Assembly: GCA_964556665.1 (NCBI GenBank)
Contig: CAZKXU010000069.1
Span: 1-18,976, forward strand
Source: CAZKXU01 sp964556665
GTDB lineage: Bacteria; Bdellovibrionota_C; UBA2361; CAZKXU01
Direction of reading: 5' to 3'
Length of the DNA: 18,976 nucleotides
The position numbers and the translations under genes are program-made. The notes beneath the pieces are model-generated. The model saw nothing but the letters and a program-made list of their open reading frames with translations, searched no databases and was not told the DNA's origin. Positions 7,069 through 13,313 of the stretch are shown here, piece after piece; position 1 is the first letter of the stretch, and each line of letters starts with the position of its first letter.

Positions 7069-8709
7069 TTAGCGCACTCCCTCTATTTTGCTTCCTGGAA
7101 ATGCCTTTTGTAAACTCTTTATTTTAGGGTGATTTTCTAAGTTCTTTCTAAAATCATCTTCTTTGCTCTTAGCCTCCTGTTCCTGGTTAGCCAGAAGACT
7201 TCCAGGCTCGGGACGACCTGCACTCTCACCATTTGACAGTTCGATTGTCCACTTTGCATTATTGCTATATTTCTCTAATAAAGTCTGTAGTTTCTCTGTA
7301 TTTGCTCTATCTTTCAAATACTTAATTGAAACCTCTGGCCCTCTAGCTGTCAATCGGCCCTGAGTAAAGCTAGAAACAGAGAGGCGCTTAAGCTGCTCAG
7401 CAAGCATGCGTGCGCCGCTCTCAATACTAAAGTTGACAAATTTTCCCCAATCTAAATTACTACTCCTCTCATTTTCAGATTCTACAACCTGCGGAGCTGC
7501 TTCTTGTCGTGAAGTAGTAGGCTTCAAAGTTGTTGCGGAGGCGCTGCGAGTAGGGGGCGCCTGAACAGCTCTACCATTCCCTAACTCGGCGATAATGGCT
7601 CCAATATCCTTAACCTCTTCGCGCGTAGACATTCGAACAAGTAGTGCCTCTAAAACATACTTAGGATAACTGCTCCGAATCGCTGTATCTGCTCCATTTC
7701 GCGCTAATTCTGCAAGATCCTGAATGTCATGCGTTGAAGCGCTCTGCACAACCCGCTTTAGCTCAACTGCCATGTCTTCACTCAGTCCAAGATCCTTTAA
7801 AGCGGCAGCATCTCCAAATTTAGCAATTAAGAGGTCGCGCCAATGCGCAGAAAATTCCTTTATAAAAATACCCGGATCTATGCCAAGTGCAAATGCACCG
7901 CTCAGAAGTTCTAAGCTCTTTGCACTGTCGTGCGCTAAAACTGCACGGGACAACTCTGATAAAAGCTGCTGCGAAACAACCCCCAAAACCTGCACGACCT
8001 CAGCTACCGTAACTTTCTGATCACAGAAAGCAAGCACCCGCTCAAAGAGACTCTGTGCATCACGAACTGATCCATCAGCTAGCCTTGCAATCAGCCTAAA
8101 AGCAGGAGTCTCGACTTCAACTTTTTCTGCATGGGCTATGTTTACAAGACACTGCTCTATCATCTCTACCGGCAGAGCTTTGAAATCATGCCGCTGGCAA
8201 CGCGATATTACTGTTTCAGGGATTTTATGTGCCTCTGTCGTGGCCAGAATAAAGATCGTATTCGGAGGCGGTTCTTCTAAGCTTTTTAACAAAGCATTGA
8301 ATGCCGAGATGCTAAACATATGCACCTCGTCAATGATGTAGATCTTATATTTCGATCCTGGAGGCGGAGCAGAGCGAAAGGAGTCGATCAGATCACGAAC
8401 ATTATCGACACTATTATGTGAGGCGCCATCAATTTCCCTAACAGAGAGACTACTTCCCTTTGCTATCTCCTCACAGTTTGTACATTTTAAACACGGGCTA
8501 ATAGTTGGCCCATCTTTGCAGTTCAGTGCTTTTGCAAATATTCTTGCTATTGAGGTCTTACCGACTCCGCGTGGACCTGTAAAAAGATAGGCGTGAGCAA
8601 TCTTGCTGCGCTTAATGGCATTAGCCAAAGTTCGAGTAACATGCTCCTGTCCCGAAACAGTATCAAAAGATAACGGACGAAATTTTCGAGCTAATACCAG
8701 GTATGACAT
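7069..8709 (-). CDS. dnaX: DNA polymerase III subunit gamma/tau
   Basis: Clamp-loader ATPase of the replication machine, 546 residues. Walker A is GPRGVGKT (45-52). The zinc-module cysteines are Cys64, Cys73, Cys76 and Cys79. Walker B is IIDEVH (125-130). The sensor 1 region reads ATTEAHKIPETVISRCQ, with the SRC arginine finger. About the first 360 residues form the AAA+ and lid/collar region. The remainder is a low-complexity linker (about 380-420) and a tau-like C-terminal domain. I saw no A-run slippery heptamer with a suitable frame, so a short gamma form made by frameshifting is not evident. It starts 13 bases after the SRP RNA and leads the dnaX-ybaB-recR operon. Confidence 0.97.
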   Translation of the reverse strand: MSYLVLARKFRPLSFDTVSGQEHVTRTLANAIKRSKIAHAYLFTGPRGVGKTSIARIFAKALNCKDGPTISPCLKCTNCEEIAKGSSLSVREIDGASHNSVDNVRDLIDSFRSAPPPGSKYKIYIIDEVHMFSISAFNALLKSLEEPPPNTIFILATTEAHKIPETVISRCQRHDFKALPVEMIEQCLVNIAHAEKVEVETPAFRLIARLADGSVRDAQSLFERVLAFCDQKVTVAEVVQVLGVVSQQLLSELSRAVLAHDSAKSLELLSGAFALGIDPGIFIKEFSAHWRDLLIAKFGDAAALKDLGLSEDMAVELKRVVQSASTHDIQDLAELARNGADTAIRSSYPKYVLEALLVRMSTREEVKDIGAIIAELGNGRAVQAPPTRSASATTLKPTTSRQEAAPQVVESENERSSNLDWGKFVNFSIESGARMLAEQLKRLSVSSFTQGRLTARGPEVSIKYLKDRANTEKLQTLLEKYSNNAKWTIELSNGESAGRPEPGSLLANQEQEAKSKEDDFRKNLENHPKIKSLQKAFPGSKIEGVR

Positions 8710-8721
8710 TGCAAAATATTT

Positions 8722-8825
8722 AAACGACGGCCAGATAACACATCACAGACTTTATGCGCTACGGTTGCTCCCTTCCGGGCCTAGCCGGATTTACGCGAGC
8801 CTTGCGCGTACCCGACCGCCGAAGG
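8722..8825 (-). ncRNA. ffs: Signal recognition particle RNA (4.5S-like)
   Basis: The minus strand carries the SRP RNA apical hairpin: GGCTAGGCCC-GGAA-GGGAGCAACC (about 8763-8786), with the GGAA tetraloop and the Ffh-binding internal loops. The ends pair: CGGCGGTCGGGTA near the 5' end with TATCTGGCCGTCG near the 3' end, allowing G-T pairs, which fixes a length of about 104 bases. The strand partner Ffh binds it for co-translational membrane targeting. It has its own promoter, and the dnaX start lies 13 bases beyond it. The internal loop reads CTAGG and GCAACC where the usual sequence is TCAGG and GCAGCC. The exact ends are estimates. Confidence 0.93.
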
Positions 8826-8830
8826 GGTAT

Positions 8831-8858
8831 ATTATACATAGATTGGACAGAAGTCCAA
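8831..8858 (-). promoter_or_regulatory. Promoter of SRP RNA and probably dnaX-ybaB-recR
   Basis: On the minus strand, TTGGAC (8853-8858), a 16-base spacer and a perfect TATAAT (8831-8836). The predicted start is near 8825, at the head of the SRP RNA. The -35 is also one arm of TTGGAC-TTCT-GTCCAA, a perfect 6-base hairpin that a regulator could use. No other strong promoter is seen before dnaX. Confidence 0.75.
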
Positions 8859-8904
8859 AGTAGATATGCTTCTGCATAGGGCATCGCAGTGATCTCTTAT
8901 TATA

Positions 8905-9111
8905 TATAGCAAGTGACAGAATACCGTAGCGTTATTCTGTTGTCACTTGCTATAGCCTGGCCATGGATGGCCAGGACCAGCCGTAGGCTCGGAGAACGAC
9001 TTGAAATGGGCGCTCGGGGACCCGTTTCAAGCCGTTCGAGGAGGCCTTTGGCCACGGATGGTCAAAGGCCGACAGACAAAATAACGGTACGTTATTCTGT
9101 CATTTAGTATA
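8905..9111. mobile_element. MITE-like element of nested hairpins with terminal inverted repeats
   Basis: The ends form an inverted repeat: TATAGCAAGTGACAGAATA at 8905 and TATACTAAATGACAGAATAA read back from 9111. The outermost bases are TATA on both sides, which allows a TA target duplication. Between them lie successive hairpins: TATAGCAAGTGACA (8905-8918) with 8941-8954; CCTGGCCAT-GG-ATGGCCAGG (8956-8975); CTTGAAATGGG (9000-9010) with CCCGTTTCAAG (9021-9031), extended by GAACG and CGTTC; GGCCTTTGGCCA (9043-9054) with TGGTCAAAGGCC (9059-9070); and a last one at 9071-9102 containing the end repeat. No credible protein is encoded. It could be a non-autonomous transposon or a structured RNA. 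Confidence 0.65.
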
Positions 9112-9128
9112 GATCGAGCGAACTTGCA

Positions 9129-9218
9129 AAGGCGCGATTTTGCTGGCGAAAACTAGTTTAAGAGGTGTCTTTATCAAGTTTGGGAATTTCCAAAATTTTC
9201 CAGCAAAATCGCGGCCTT
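9129..9218 (+). repeat. Hairpin sharing the constant loop of the 2859/9833 family
   Basis: The arms AAGGCGCGATTTTGCTGG (9129-9146) and CCAGCAAAATCGCGGCCTT (9200-9218) pair with one bulge. The stem has no resemblance to the 2859/9833 elements. The loop, however, carries CTTTATCAAGTTTGGGAATT (9169-9188), identical in 19 of 20 positions to copy B. The remaining gap, 9219-9381, holds a weaker hairpin (CTTGCTGCGG 9236-9245 with CTGCGGCAAG 9261-9270), then AT-rich DNA leading to the next gene. Confidence 0.7.
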
Positions 9219-9381
9219 AAAAAAATTGCGACGCACTTGCTGCGGCATTATGCAGCAGGACTGCGGCAAGATACCACAGCTGAGCAGTTTGCATTAAATT
9301 AAATATCAATTATTTCAAATAGATATAGTCGTAATAATTTGGTACTGGTTTTGCTCTAGGTAGGCTTAAGGAGAATAAGCA

Positions 9382-9765
9382 ATGTATCTAACTACCTTAG
9401 AGCTTTGTAGTATCAGCAATGAAATTAGCGCCAATCGCCCGATCTGGGCATTACTTAGGGCGAATGAGTATCTATCAAGCACAGATTCGTTACATAAAGC
9501 ACTTGTAAAAAGAGCAACCGACATATTTCAAAGAAACTCTCGGTATGGCGAAGTCACTGAGCTGATTAGTCACCTCTCTGCAGGATATCGATTAGCCGAT
9601 CTGCCTGAGGACCTACAGCAACAGGCACGGAAATTTAAAGAGCCCTCACCAAAAAGAAAGAGACTGCATGACTATATTCCGCACAATCGTCTCTCATTTC
9701 AGGAAAGACGTTCACGCCTACAGATGGTGGAGAAAGCTGCTGGAATAAAATATAGCAGGCTTTGA
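9382..9765 (+). CDS. Hypothetical basic protein, 127 aa
   Basis: I do not recognise a family. The product is 127 residues and soluble. The N-terminal 85 residues look helical (LELCSISNEISANRPIWALL, then SLHKALVKRATDIFQRNSRY). The tail from about residue 87 is strongly basic (KFKEPSPKRKRLHDYI, then SFQERRSRLQMVEKA), suggesting nucleic-acid contact. A strong AAGGAG ribosome-binding site lies 8 bases before the ATG. The gene stands alone between two hairpin-rich gaps, which makes a link to those elements worth testing but not established. Confidence 0.75.
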   Translation: MYLTTLELCSISNEISANRPIWALLRANEYLSSTDSLHKALVKRATDIFQRNSRYGEVTELISHLSAGYRLADLPEDLQQQARKFKEPSPKRKRLHDYIPHNRLSFQERRSRLQMVEKAAGIKYSRL

Positions 9766-9802
9766 CAGTAATAATTCCCTAGACAGGAGTGGACTTATTA
9801 TC

Positions 9803-9828
9803 CTAAATCCGGCAGTTGCCGGATTTAG
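9803..9828. other. Perfect 12-base hairpin after the 9382 gene
   Basis: CTAAATCCGGCA-GT-TGCCGGATTTAG is a perfect inverted repeat with a 2-base centre, 37 bases past the stop codon at 9765. There is no T-run on either side, so it is not a standard intrinsic terminator, though it may stabilise the 3' end of the mRNA. Confidence 0.6.
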
Positions 9829-9832
9829 TTCA

Positions 9833-9987
9833 CCTAGAAAAAGCAGTTCTAACCCTTTTTTAGGCCGAAAAATGCCCGAAAACAGTTCGACAGCAGGCTC
9901 ACCCTTCGGGTGAATTCGCAAACTTGATAAAGCTGTGTGTTTTCGGGCATTTTTTGCCTTTTCTTAGTTCGAACTGCTCCTTCTAGG
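9833..9987 (-). repeat. Dispersed hairpin element, copy B (constant-loop family)
   Basis: Full-length copy of 155 bases, reverse-oriented to copy A at 2859-2985. The outer arms are CCTAGAAAAAGCAGTTC (9833-9849) and GAACTGCTCCTTCTAGG (9971-9987). The inner stem pairs AAAATGCCCGAAAAC with GTTTTCGGGCATTTTT. The nested mini-hairpin is TCACCC-TTC-GGGTGA. Its three loop bases differ from copy A while the stem is kept. The loop segment TTCGCAAACTTGATAAAG ends at 9932. The inner stem plus T-run resembles a bidirectional terminator with a very long loop. Confidence 0.85.
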
Positions 9988-10035
9988 ATTATAAATTTAG
10001 AGGTCCAAGAGCTCATTTCATGCGCACAAGGCTAA

Positions 10036-10079
10036 ATAGCGAGTGAGATAAGTCGCTACGGACTTATCTCACTCGCTAT
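10036..10079. repeat. Perfect 18-base inverted repeat
   Basis: ATAGCGAGTGAGATAAGT (10036-10053) and ACTTATCTCACTCGCTAT (10062-10079) pair without a mismatch around the loop CGCTACGG. It lies in the gap between the converging genes 9382-9765 and 10181-10591. There is no T-run. No second copy was found in the window. Confidence 0.75.
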
Positions 10080-10112
10080 AACTCTCTGATAACTAATTAT
10101 AGTTAATTTCTA

Positions 10113-10160
10113 ATGTGGGTGAAGATACCCTATCATAAAGATAGGGATCTTCATCCACAT
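10113..10160. repeat. Hairpin at the 3' end of the DUF5666 operon
   Basis: ATGTGGGTGAAGATACCCTATC (arm 10113-10134, one mismatch and one bulge) pairs with GATAGGGATCTTCATCCACAT (arm ending at 10160) around a short AT loop. It ends 20 bases past the stop codon of the minus-strand operon, where a terminator would be expected. It has no following T-run in that direction. It may block exonuclease decay or end transcription weakly. Confidence 0.65.
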
Positions 10161-10180
10161 AGAATTGAGTACAGGCAGGC

Positions 10181-10591
10181 CTATCTTCTTCCTCTGCACT
10201 GAACTACTCTATTTCTTCCTCTTTTTCTATGCTCCTTCGACTTGCTTCCTTCGTCATCACCTATGTTTTTGTCACTTGAGTCGTCGCTGCCTCCACTAAG
10301 ATCACTCTCCAATTCTACCGAGTGCAGAGCTAAATCACCCTCAAATGCACGCAACTTTATCTTGACCAGACTTCCTACATTGAACGAGGCGAAAGTTATT
10401 TGATTCTCGTTCTGGTCTTCAAATTCGGTAAAGGGCTGAATAGTATACGTAGTGGTGTTCACAGTTATGGTTGCCCCATCTATTGCTGAAACAACACCCC
10501 TAATCACAACGTCACCACTCTTAGCAAATAGTGGCTGTGTAAAGAATGTGCTAATAATAGCCGCTATTATTAAGTGCTTTATTTTTTTCAT
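10181..10591 (-). CDS. Secreted DUF5666-like protein with basic tail
   Basis: A 136-residue exported protein. The Sec signal peptide is MKKIKHLIIAAIISTFFTQP, then LFA. A small beta domain at about 25-95 (VVIRGVVSAIDGATITVNTT, then YTIQPFTEFEDQ) has the repeating strand pattern of DUF5666. A Ser/Asp-rich stretch (SGGSDDSSDKNIGDDEG) then switches to a strongly basic end (KSKEHRKRGRNR). An AGGAAC ribosome-binding site precedes the ATG. The gene follows the acidic lipoprotein gene by 29 bases and ends the operon. The molecular role of DUF5666 is not known to me. The oppositely charged tail of its operon partner suggests contact, as inference only. Confidence 0.8.
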   Translation of the reverse strand: MKKIKHLIIAAIISTFFTQPLFAKSGDVVIRGVVSAIDGATITVNTTTYTIQPFTEFEDQNENQITFASFNVGSLVKIKLRAFEGDLALHSVELESDLSGGSDDSSDKNIGDDEGSKSKEHRKRGRNRVVQCRGRR

Positions 10592-10620
10592 AATGTTCCT
10601 ATATATATTAAAGTTAAAAA

Positions 10621-11310
10621 TTAATCATCCTCTGTATTATCATCGTTCTTATTCCTGCCTGAGCTATCTTGTTCCTCATCTTCGTCATCTTCTTCTTCAG
10701 GTTGATCGTCATCGTCATCAATTGAATCATTCGAATCGTCCTCAGAGTTGCCATCTTCCATATCTTTATCTGAGTCGCTACTTGAATCTTCATCGTCATT
10801 AGGATCCTGATCGAATAATCCATCATCCTCTTCCTTTTCTTTTTCCTTATCTTCATTATTATCAGAGTTGTCCTCATCGATATCACTCTCACTATCTTTA
10901 TCATCAGAGCCACTCTTATCGTCATTCAGGTCTTCTGAATTACGCCTCCCTTTATTTATAGATTTCACTCTTACTTCATCCTTATCTTGATCATACTCTA
11001 ACTCCAGTTGAGTATCTTCGTTCAGCGAAGTAATTTGAACTCGTGCACTTATGCCTTGTCCCTCCAGTAAGAGTGTGAGAGTTTCTTTAGGCTCTGAATT
11101 TATACTGAATTGACCTGCAGCATCTGTGACTGCACTATCTCCAGTTTCCTCTAGAGTAATTGTAATACCAGCTAGCGGCGTGCTATTTAAGCTTAGCAAC
11201 AGACCAGAGTAAGTGCGTCCACCTGTACCCTCAGTTCCTCCCCCACAACTTAAAAGGCTAAATATGACTGATAGAATAAATAATTTAACTTGATTGAATT
11301 TCTTGCTCAT
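10621..11310 (-). CDS. Acidic lipoprotein with carboxypeptidase-regulatory-like domain
   Basis: The start is the ATG at 11310, preceded by GGAG at good spacing, because it gives a lipoprotein signal peptide with lipobox LLSC (Cys22). An upstream in-frame extension would destroy that. After a GGGTEGTGG linker, residues about 31-85 form a small beta-sandwich (LAGITITLEETGDSAVTDAA and GQFSI) of the carboxypeptidase-regulatory type. From about residue 127 to the end at 229 the chain is almost only Asp, Glu, Ser, Asn and Lys. Such tails can bind calcium or stay unfolded. The reading frame is intact across the low-complexity DNA. It overlaps the DUF6502 gene by 26 bases. Confidence 0.85.
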   Translation of the reverse strand: MSKKFNQVKLFILSVIFSLLSCGGGTEGTGGRTYSGLLLSLNSTPLAGITITLEETGDSAVTDAAGQFSINSEPKETLTLLLEGQGISARVQITSLNEDTQLELEYDQDKDEVRVKSINKGRRNSEDLNDDKSGSDDKDSESDIDEDNSDNNEDKEKEKEEDDGLFDQDPNDDEDSSSDSDKDMEDGNSEDDSNDSIDDDDDQPEEEDDEDEEQDSSGRNKNDDNTEDD

Positions 11311-12094
11311 TTTTCTCCGTATGACTAAATGCGCCAAATACAACTCTAGCTCCCAATTTGCCATTACTTAACTTAGGGTTTAAATCGCGATCGTATTGCG
11401 CAAGATAATTGCGCACTCTTGTGTGAAAGGCCGATCCTTCTTCGATCAGCCAGGCCTGAATGACTGGAAGCGCCTCTATATCAACATTATCGTACTCAGT
11501 GCGCAAATGTAAGTTTCGTGGTTCAGAGCTTTTTACGTTTTCCTCAACTGCATGGATTAAATCCTGATAATCTTTTGCAAGAATATTGAAGCCTTGTAGA
11601 TAATCACCTTTAGCAATGAAGACTCTAGCATTTAGTTTTAGTTTATTTTTTTTGCGAACAACAAAACCAAGTCTCTCGAGTTCAGCAAGAACCGTATAAG
11701 GATTCAGGTCAGTGCTAACTGATTTTACAAGAGCAACGAATTCGGAATGCTCGCCAATTATATTAATCTGCCTAGGTCGACCACGTCCATTTGAGAATCG
11801 TAAATCGTTTTGCCACTGCCCAAGGATGCGTTGCACCAAGTTTTTTACCGGCCTGCTAGAGTCCTTACTGTTAACAATTCGCCTTACATCTTTCCGATGT
11901 ACACCTGTCATTGCGCTAATTGCACTGCTACTAGGTATTTCTTTCTCAGAAACAAATTCACTTATTGCAATTTCAACCATAATACGTTTTATCTTTTCCA
12001 CAATCTCCGACAGCTTGATGCCATGTTTTAATGCAAAGCCCACTACTGGGCGAAGAATTAGTTGCAAACATTTTTCAATCGAACTTAGCTCCAT
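11285..12094 (-). CDS. DUF6502-like protein, candidate regulator
   Basis: A 269-residue soluble protein from the ATG at 12094. A GTG at 12115 would add seven residues, but it would fall almost on the predicted transcription start. The pattern fits DUF6502: LRPVVGFALKHGIKLSEIVE near the N-terminus, a helix-turn-helix-like AISAMTGVHRKDVRRIV (about 64-80), then VLAELERLGFVVRKKNKLKL like a winged helix. The family name is from memory, and the DNA-binding role is inferred from these helices. It is first in a minus-strand operon with the acidic lipoprotein (26-base overlap) and the DUF5666-like gene. A palindrome lies just ahead of it, consistent with autoregulation. Confidence 0.8.
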   Translation of the reverse strand: MELSSIEKCLQLILRPVVGFALKHGIKLSEIVEKIKRIMVEIAISEFVSEKEIPSSSAISAMTGVHRKDVRRIVNSKDSSRPVKNLVQRILGQWQNDLRFSNGRGRPRQINIIGEHSEFVALVKSVSTDLNPYTVLAELERLGFVVRKKNKLKLNARVFIAKGDYLQGFNILAKDYQDLIHAVEENVKSSEPRNLHLRTEYDNVDIEALPVIQAWLIEEGSAFHTRVRNYLAQYDRDLNPKLSNGKLGARVVFGAFSHTEKNEQEIQSS

Positions 12095-12098
12095 ACTA

Positions 12099-12115
12099 GT
12101 GGGAATTATTCCCAC
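12099..12115. promoter_or_regulatory. 17-base palindrome at the head of the DUF6502 operon
   Basis: GTGGGAA-TTA-TTCCCAC is a perfect inverted repeat just downstream of the predicted transcription start and 4 bases before the chosen ATG. This is a classic position for an operator that blocks transcription. The first gene has a helix-turn-helix-like segment, so self-repression is a reasonable guess. It might instead be a leader hairpin covering the ribosome-binding site. Confidence 0.45.
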
Positions 12116-12121
12116 CAGGTT

Positions 12122-12151
12122 AGGATATCACATATTTCAGCTTATTTGCAA
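12122..12151 (-). promoter_or_regulatory. Candidate promoter of the DUF6502 operon
   Basis: On the minus strand, TTGCAA (12146-12151), 18 bases, then TATCCT (12122-12127). The predicted start falls at about 12115-12116, giving a leader of some 20 bases to the ATG at 12094 and placing the palindrome over the first transcribed bases. Confidence 0.45.
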
Positions 12152-12217
12152 CTATTTTGCGTAATTATTTTGTAACGAAGATTCGGGCTAGCGTGTGCGA
12201 ACGCACCACTTATAAAG

Positions 12218-12403
12218 ATGTGTTATATTAAGCAGTTAACTCTTATACTGACAGCGTTTATCCTAGTGGTATTAGGAATTAGCCTAACAGTCCTGCTAAG
12301 CTCATTTCTTGCTATTTTTGCGAGCAGCATAGCAAGATATTGTTACTATAAAGCTTTCTCAGCAACGACTATTATTTCAAGTAGATTTAAGAAGGGACAG
12401 TAA
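12218..12403 (+). CDS. Possible small membrane protein, 61 aa
   Basis: An open frame of 61 codons with one long hydrophobic segment (about residues 7-42, for example LTLILTAFILVVLGISL) and a basic tail (SSRFKKGQ). This is the shape of a single-pass small membrane protein. It has no clear ribosome-binding site and no recognised relatives. It lies in the region diverging from the DUF6502 operon. It may equally be chance in AT-rich DNA. Confidence 0.25.
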   Translation: MCYIKQLTLILTAFILVVLGISLTVLLSSFLAIFASSIARYCYYKAFSATTIISSRFKKGQ

Positions 12404-12431
12404 GTTAAGCGAGGAATTTGTTTTCACTATT

Positions 12432-12506
12432 GGGGGCTACTTTCTACATAAATAATTAAGCAACTTGTTGATTTTTCGTTTGCTGTAATTTTATAAAATA
12501 GCCCCC
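12432..12506. repeat. Short inverted repeat with TIR-like ends before the lipoprotein gene
   Basis: GGGGGCTA (12432-12439) and TAGCCCCC (12499-12506) are perfect inverse copies in an otherwise AT-rich 150-base gap. The bases inside the arms also match in part (CTTTCTA against ATTTTATA), so the similarity runs about 20 bases. It could be a small MITE remnant or a leader stem of the downstream lipoprotein mRNA. Confidence 0.45.
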
Positions 12507-12554
12507 TACAGTTGATACAAATCTAATAATTATAATAAATGGAGATATGTTACT

Positions 12555-13187
12555 ATGCAGCGAATACTTTTAGCTTATTTAATGTTATCTCTGAATGTTG
12601 CTTTACTTGCAGCTTGCAACATCCAGCCAAATCCCAATAGTCTTCCACAAACCGCAGACAGAACGCATGATGAACTCTTAAAGCAGCGTGTCAAAGAACG
12701 CCTTAAAAGCATAAACGAGAACCCCAATCTTAAGAATAAATCTATATTACTAGACGTAGCTTATATGAATGTCCTTGAGCACAGCGATGGAGCCGTCACA
12801 ATGGCCACAGTCGGCATCTCGTTTCCAGGGATTAAGGGCGCTGGCAAGGCTCGTTGGGACGTCCAAGGATTTTCCTATTTAGTGTATACCGATGAAACAA
12901 AGGATCCAGTTCTAAAATGCGCTGAAGGACGTGGTAAACTTTGTGAAGACCAACTGCCTCAAATCGCACTAAGCGCATATAGTAGTGCACAAAAGGCTTT
13001 GGCTGCAGCAAAGTATTCTAAACCATGCAAGGCTGCACTCAGCGTCGCAAGTTATGACTATCGAATTGAGTCGTGGGCGTCAGGATCGTGGTATTTTATA
13101 TTTGGCAGCGACCCGGCTACCAATTGCATGGTTGCAGTAGATGCTAAGCGGTATCATGTACTGTGGATAAATCCCAAGTCAAAGTAG
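12555..13187 (+). CDS. Hypothetical lipoprotein, 210 aa
   Basis: Exported lipoprotein of 210 residues: an N-terminal hydrophobic segment ending in lipobox LAAC with Cys21. The mature protein has a charged helical start (THDELLKQRVKERLKSINEN) and then a mixed fold. Cysteines in the body (CAEGRGKLCED; later KPCKAALS and TNCMVAV) could form periplasmic disulfides. The C-terminus, YDYRIESWASGSWYFIFGSD, is aromatic-rich. No family is recognised. A GGAGAT ribosome-binding site precedes the ATG. It converges on the collagen-like gene with no obvious terminator between. Confidence 0.8.
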   Translation: MQRILLAYLMLSLNVALLAACNIQPNPNSLPQTADRTHDELLKQRVKERLKSINENPNLKNKSILLDVAYMNVLEHSDGAVTMATVGISFPGIKGAGKARWDVQGFSYLVYTDETKDPVLKCAEGRGKLCEDQLPQIALSAYSSAQKALAAAKYSKPCKAALSVASYDYRIESWASGSWYFIFGSDPATNCMVAVDAKRYHVLWINPKSK

Positions 13188-13313
13188 TCCTGTACTTTCA
13201 TTGAAACATGGAAAAAATCCAAATTATTCAGGCAAACACTTCGCACAGCTGGATTCAAAAGCTAAGAGCTACAGAAGATGCAGATATAACTACCTACACC
13301 CTCTGTTTGCTAT

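Noticed and set aside
7069..8709. Programmed frameshift in dnaX making a short gamma subunit
   Set aside because: The only A-rich run noticed lies at the codons for AEKVEVE in the ATPase part, not at a suitable place, and no slippery heptamer with a downstream stem was seen.
8913..9107. Open frame of 64 codons on the plus strand
   Set aside because: It lies wholly inside the nested hairpin element, has no ribosome-binding site, and its composition follows the palindromes.
8905..9270. CRISPR array
   Set aside because: The repeats are inverted hairpins of different sequence, not direct repeats with regular spacers, and no cas genes are present.
9833..9987. Integron attC site
   Set aside because: The paired GTTRRRY and RYYYAAC core boxes are absent, and no integrase gene or cassette array is nearby.
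10614..10925. Minus-strand frame of 103 codons in another frame of the acidic lipoprotein gene
   Set aside because: It is a Met/Ile/Arg-rich shadow of the Asp/Ser-coding low-complexity DNA.
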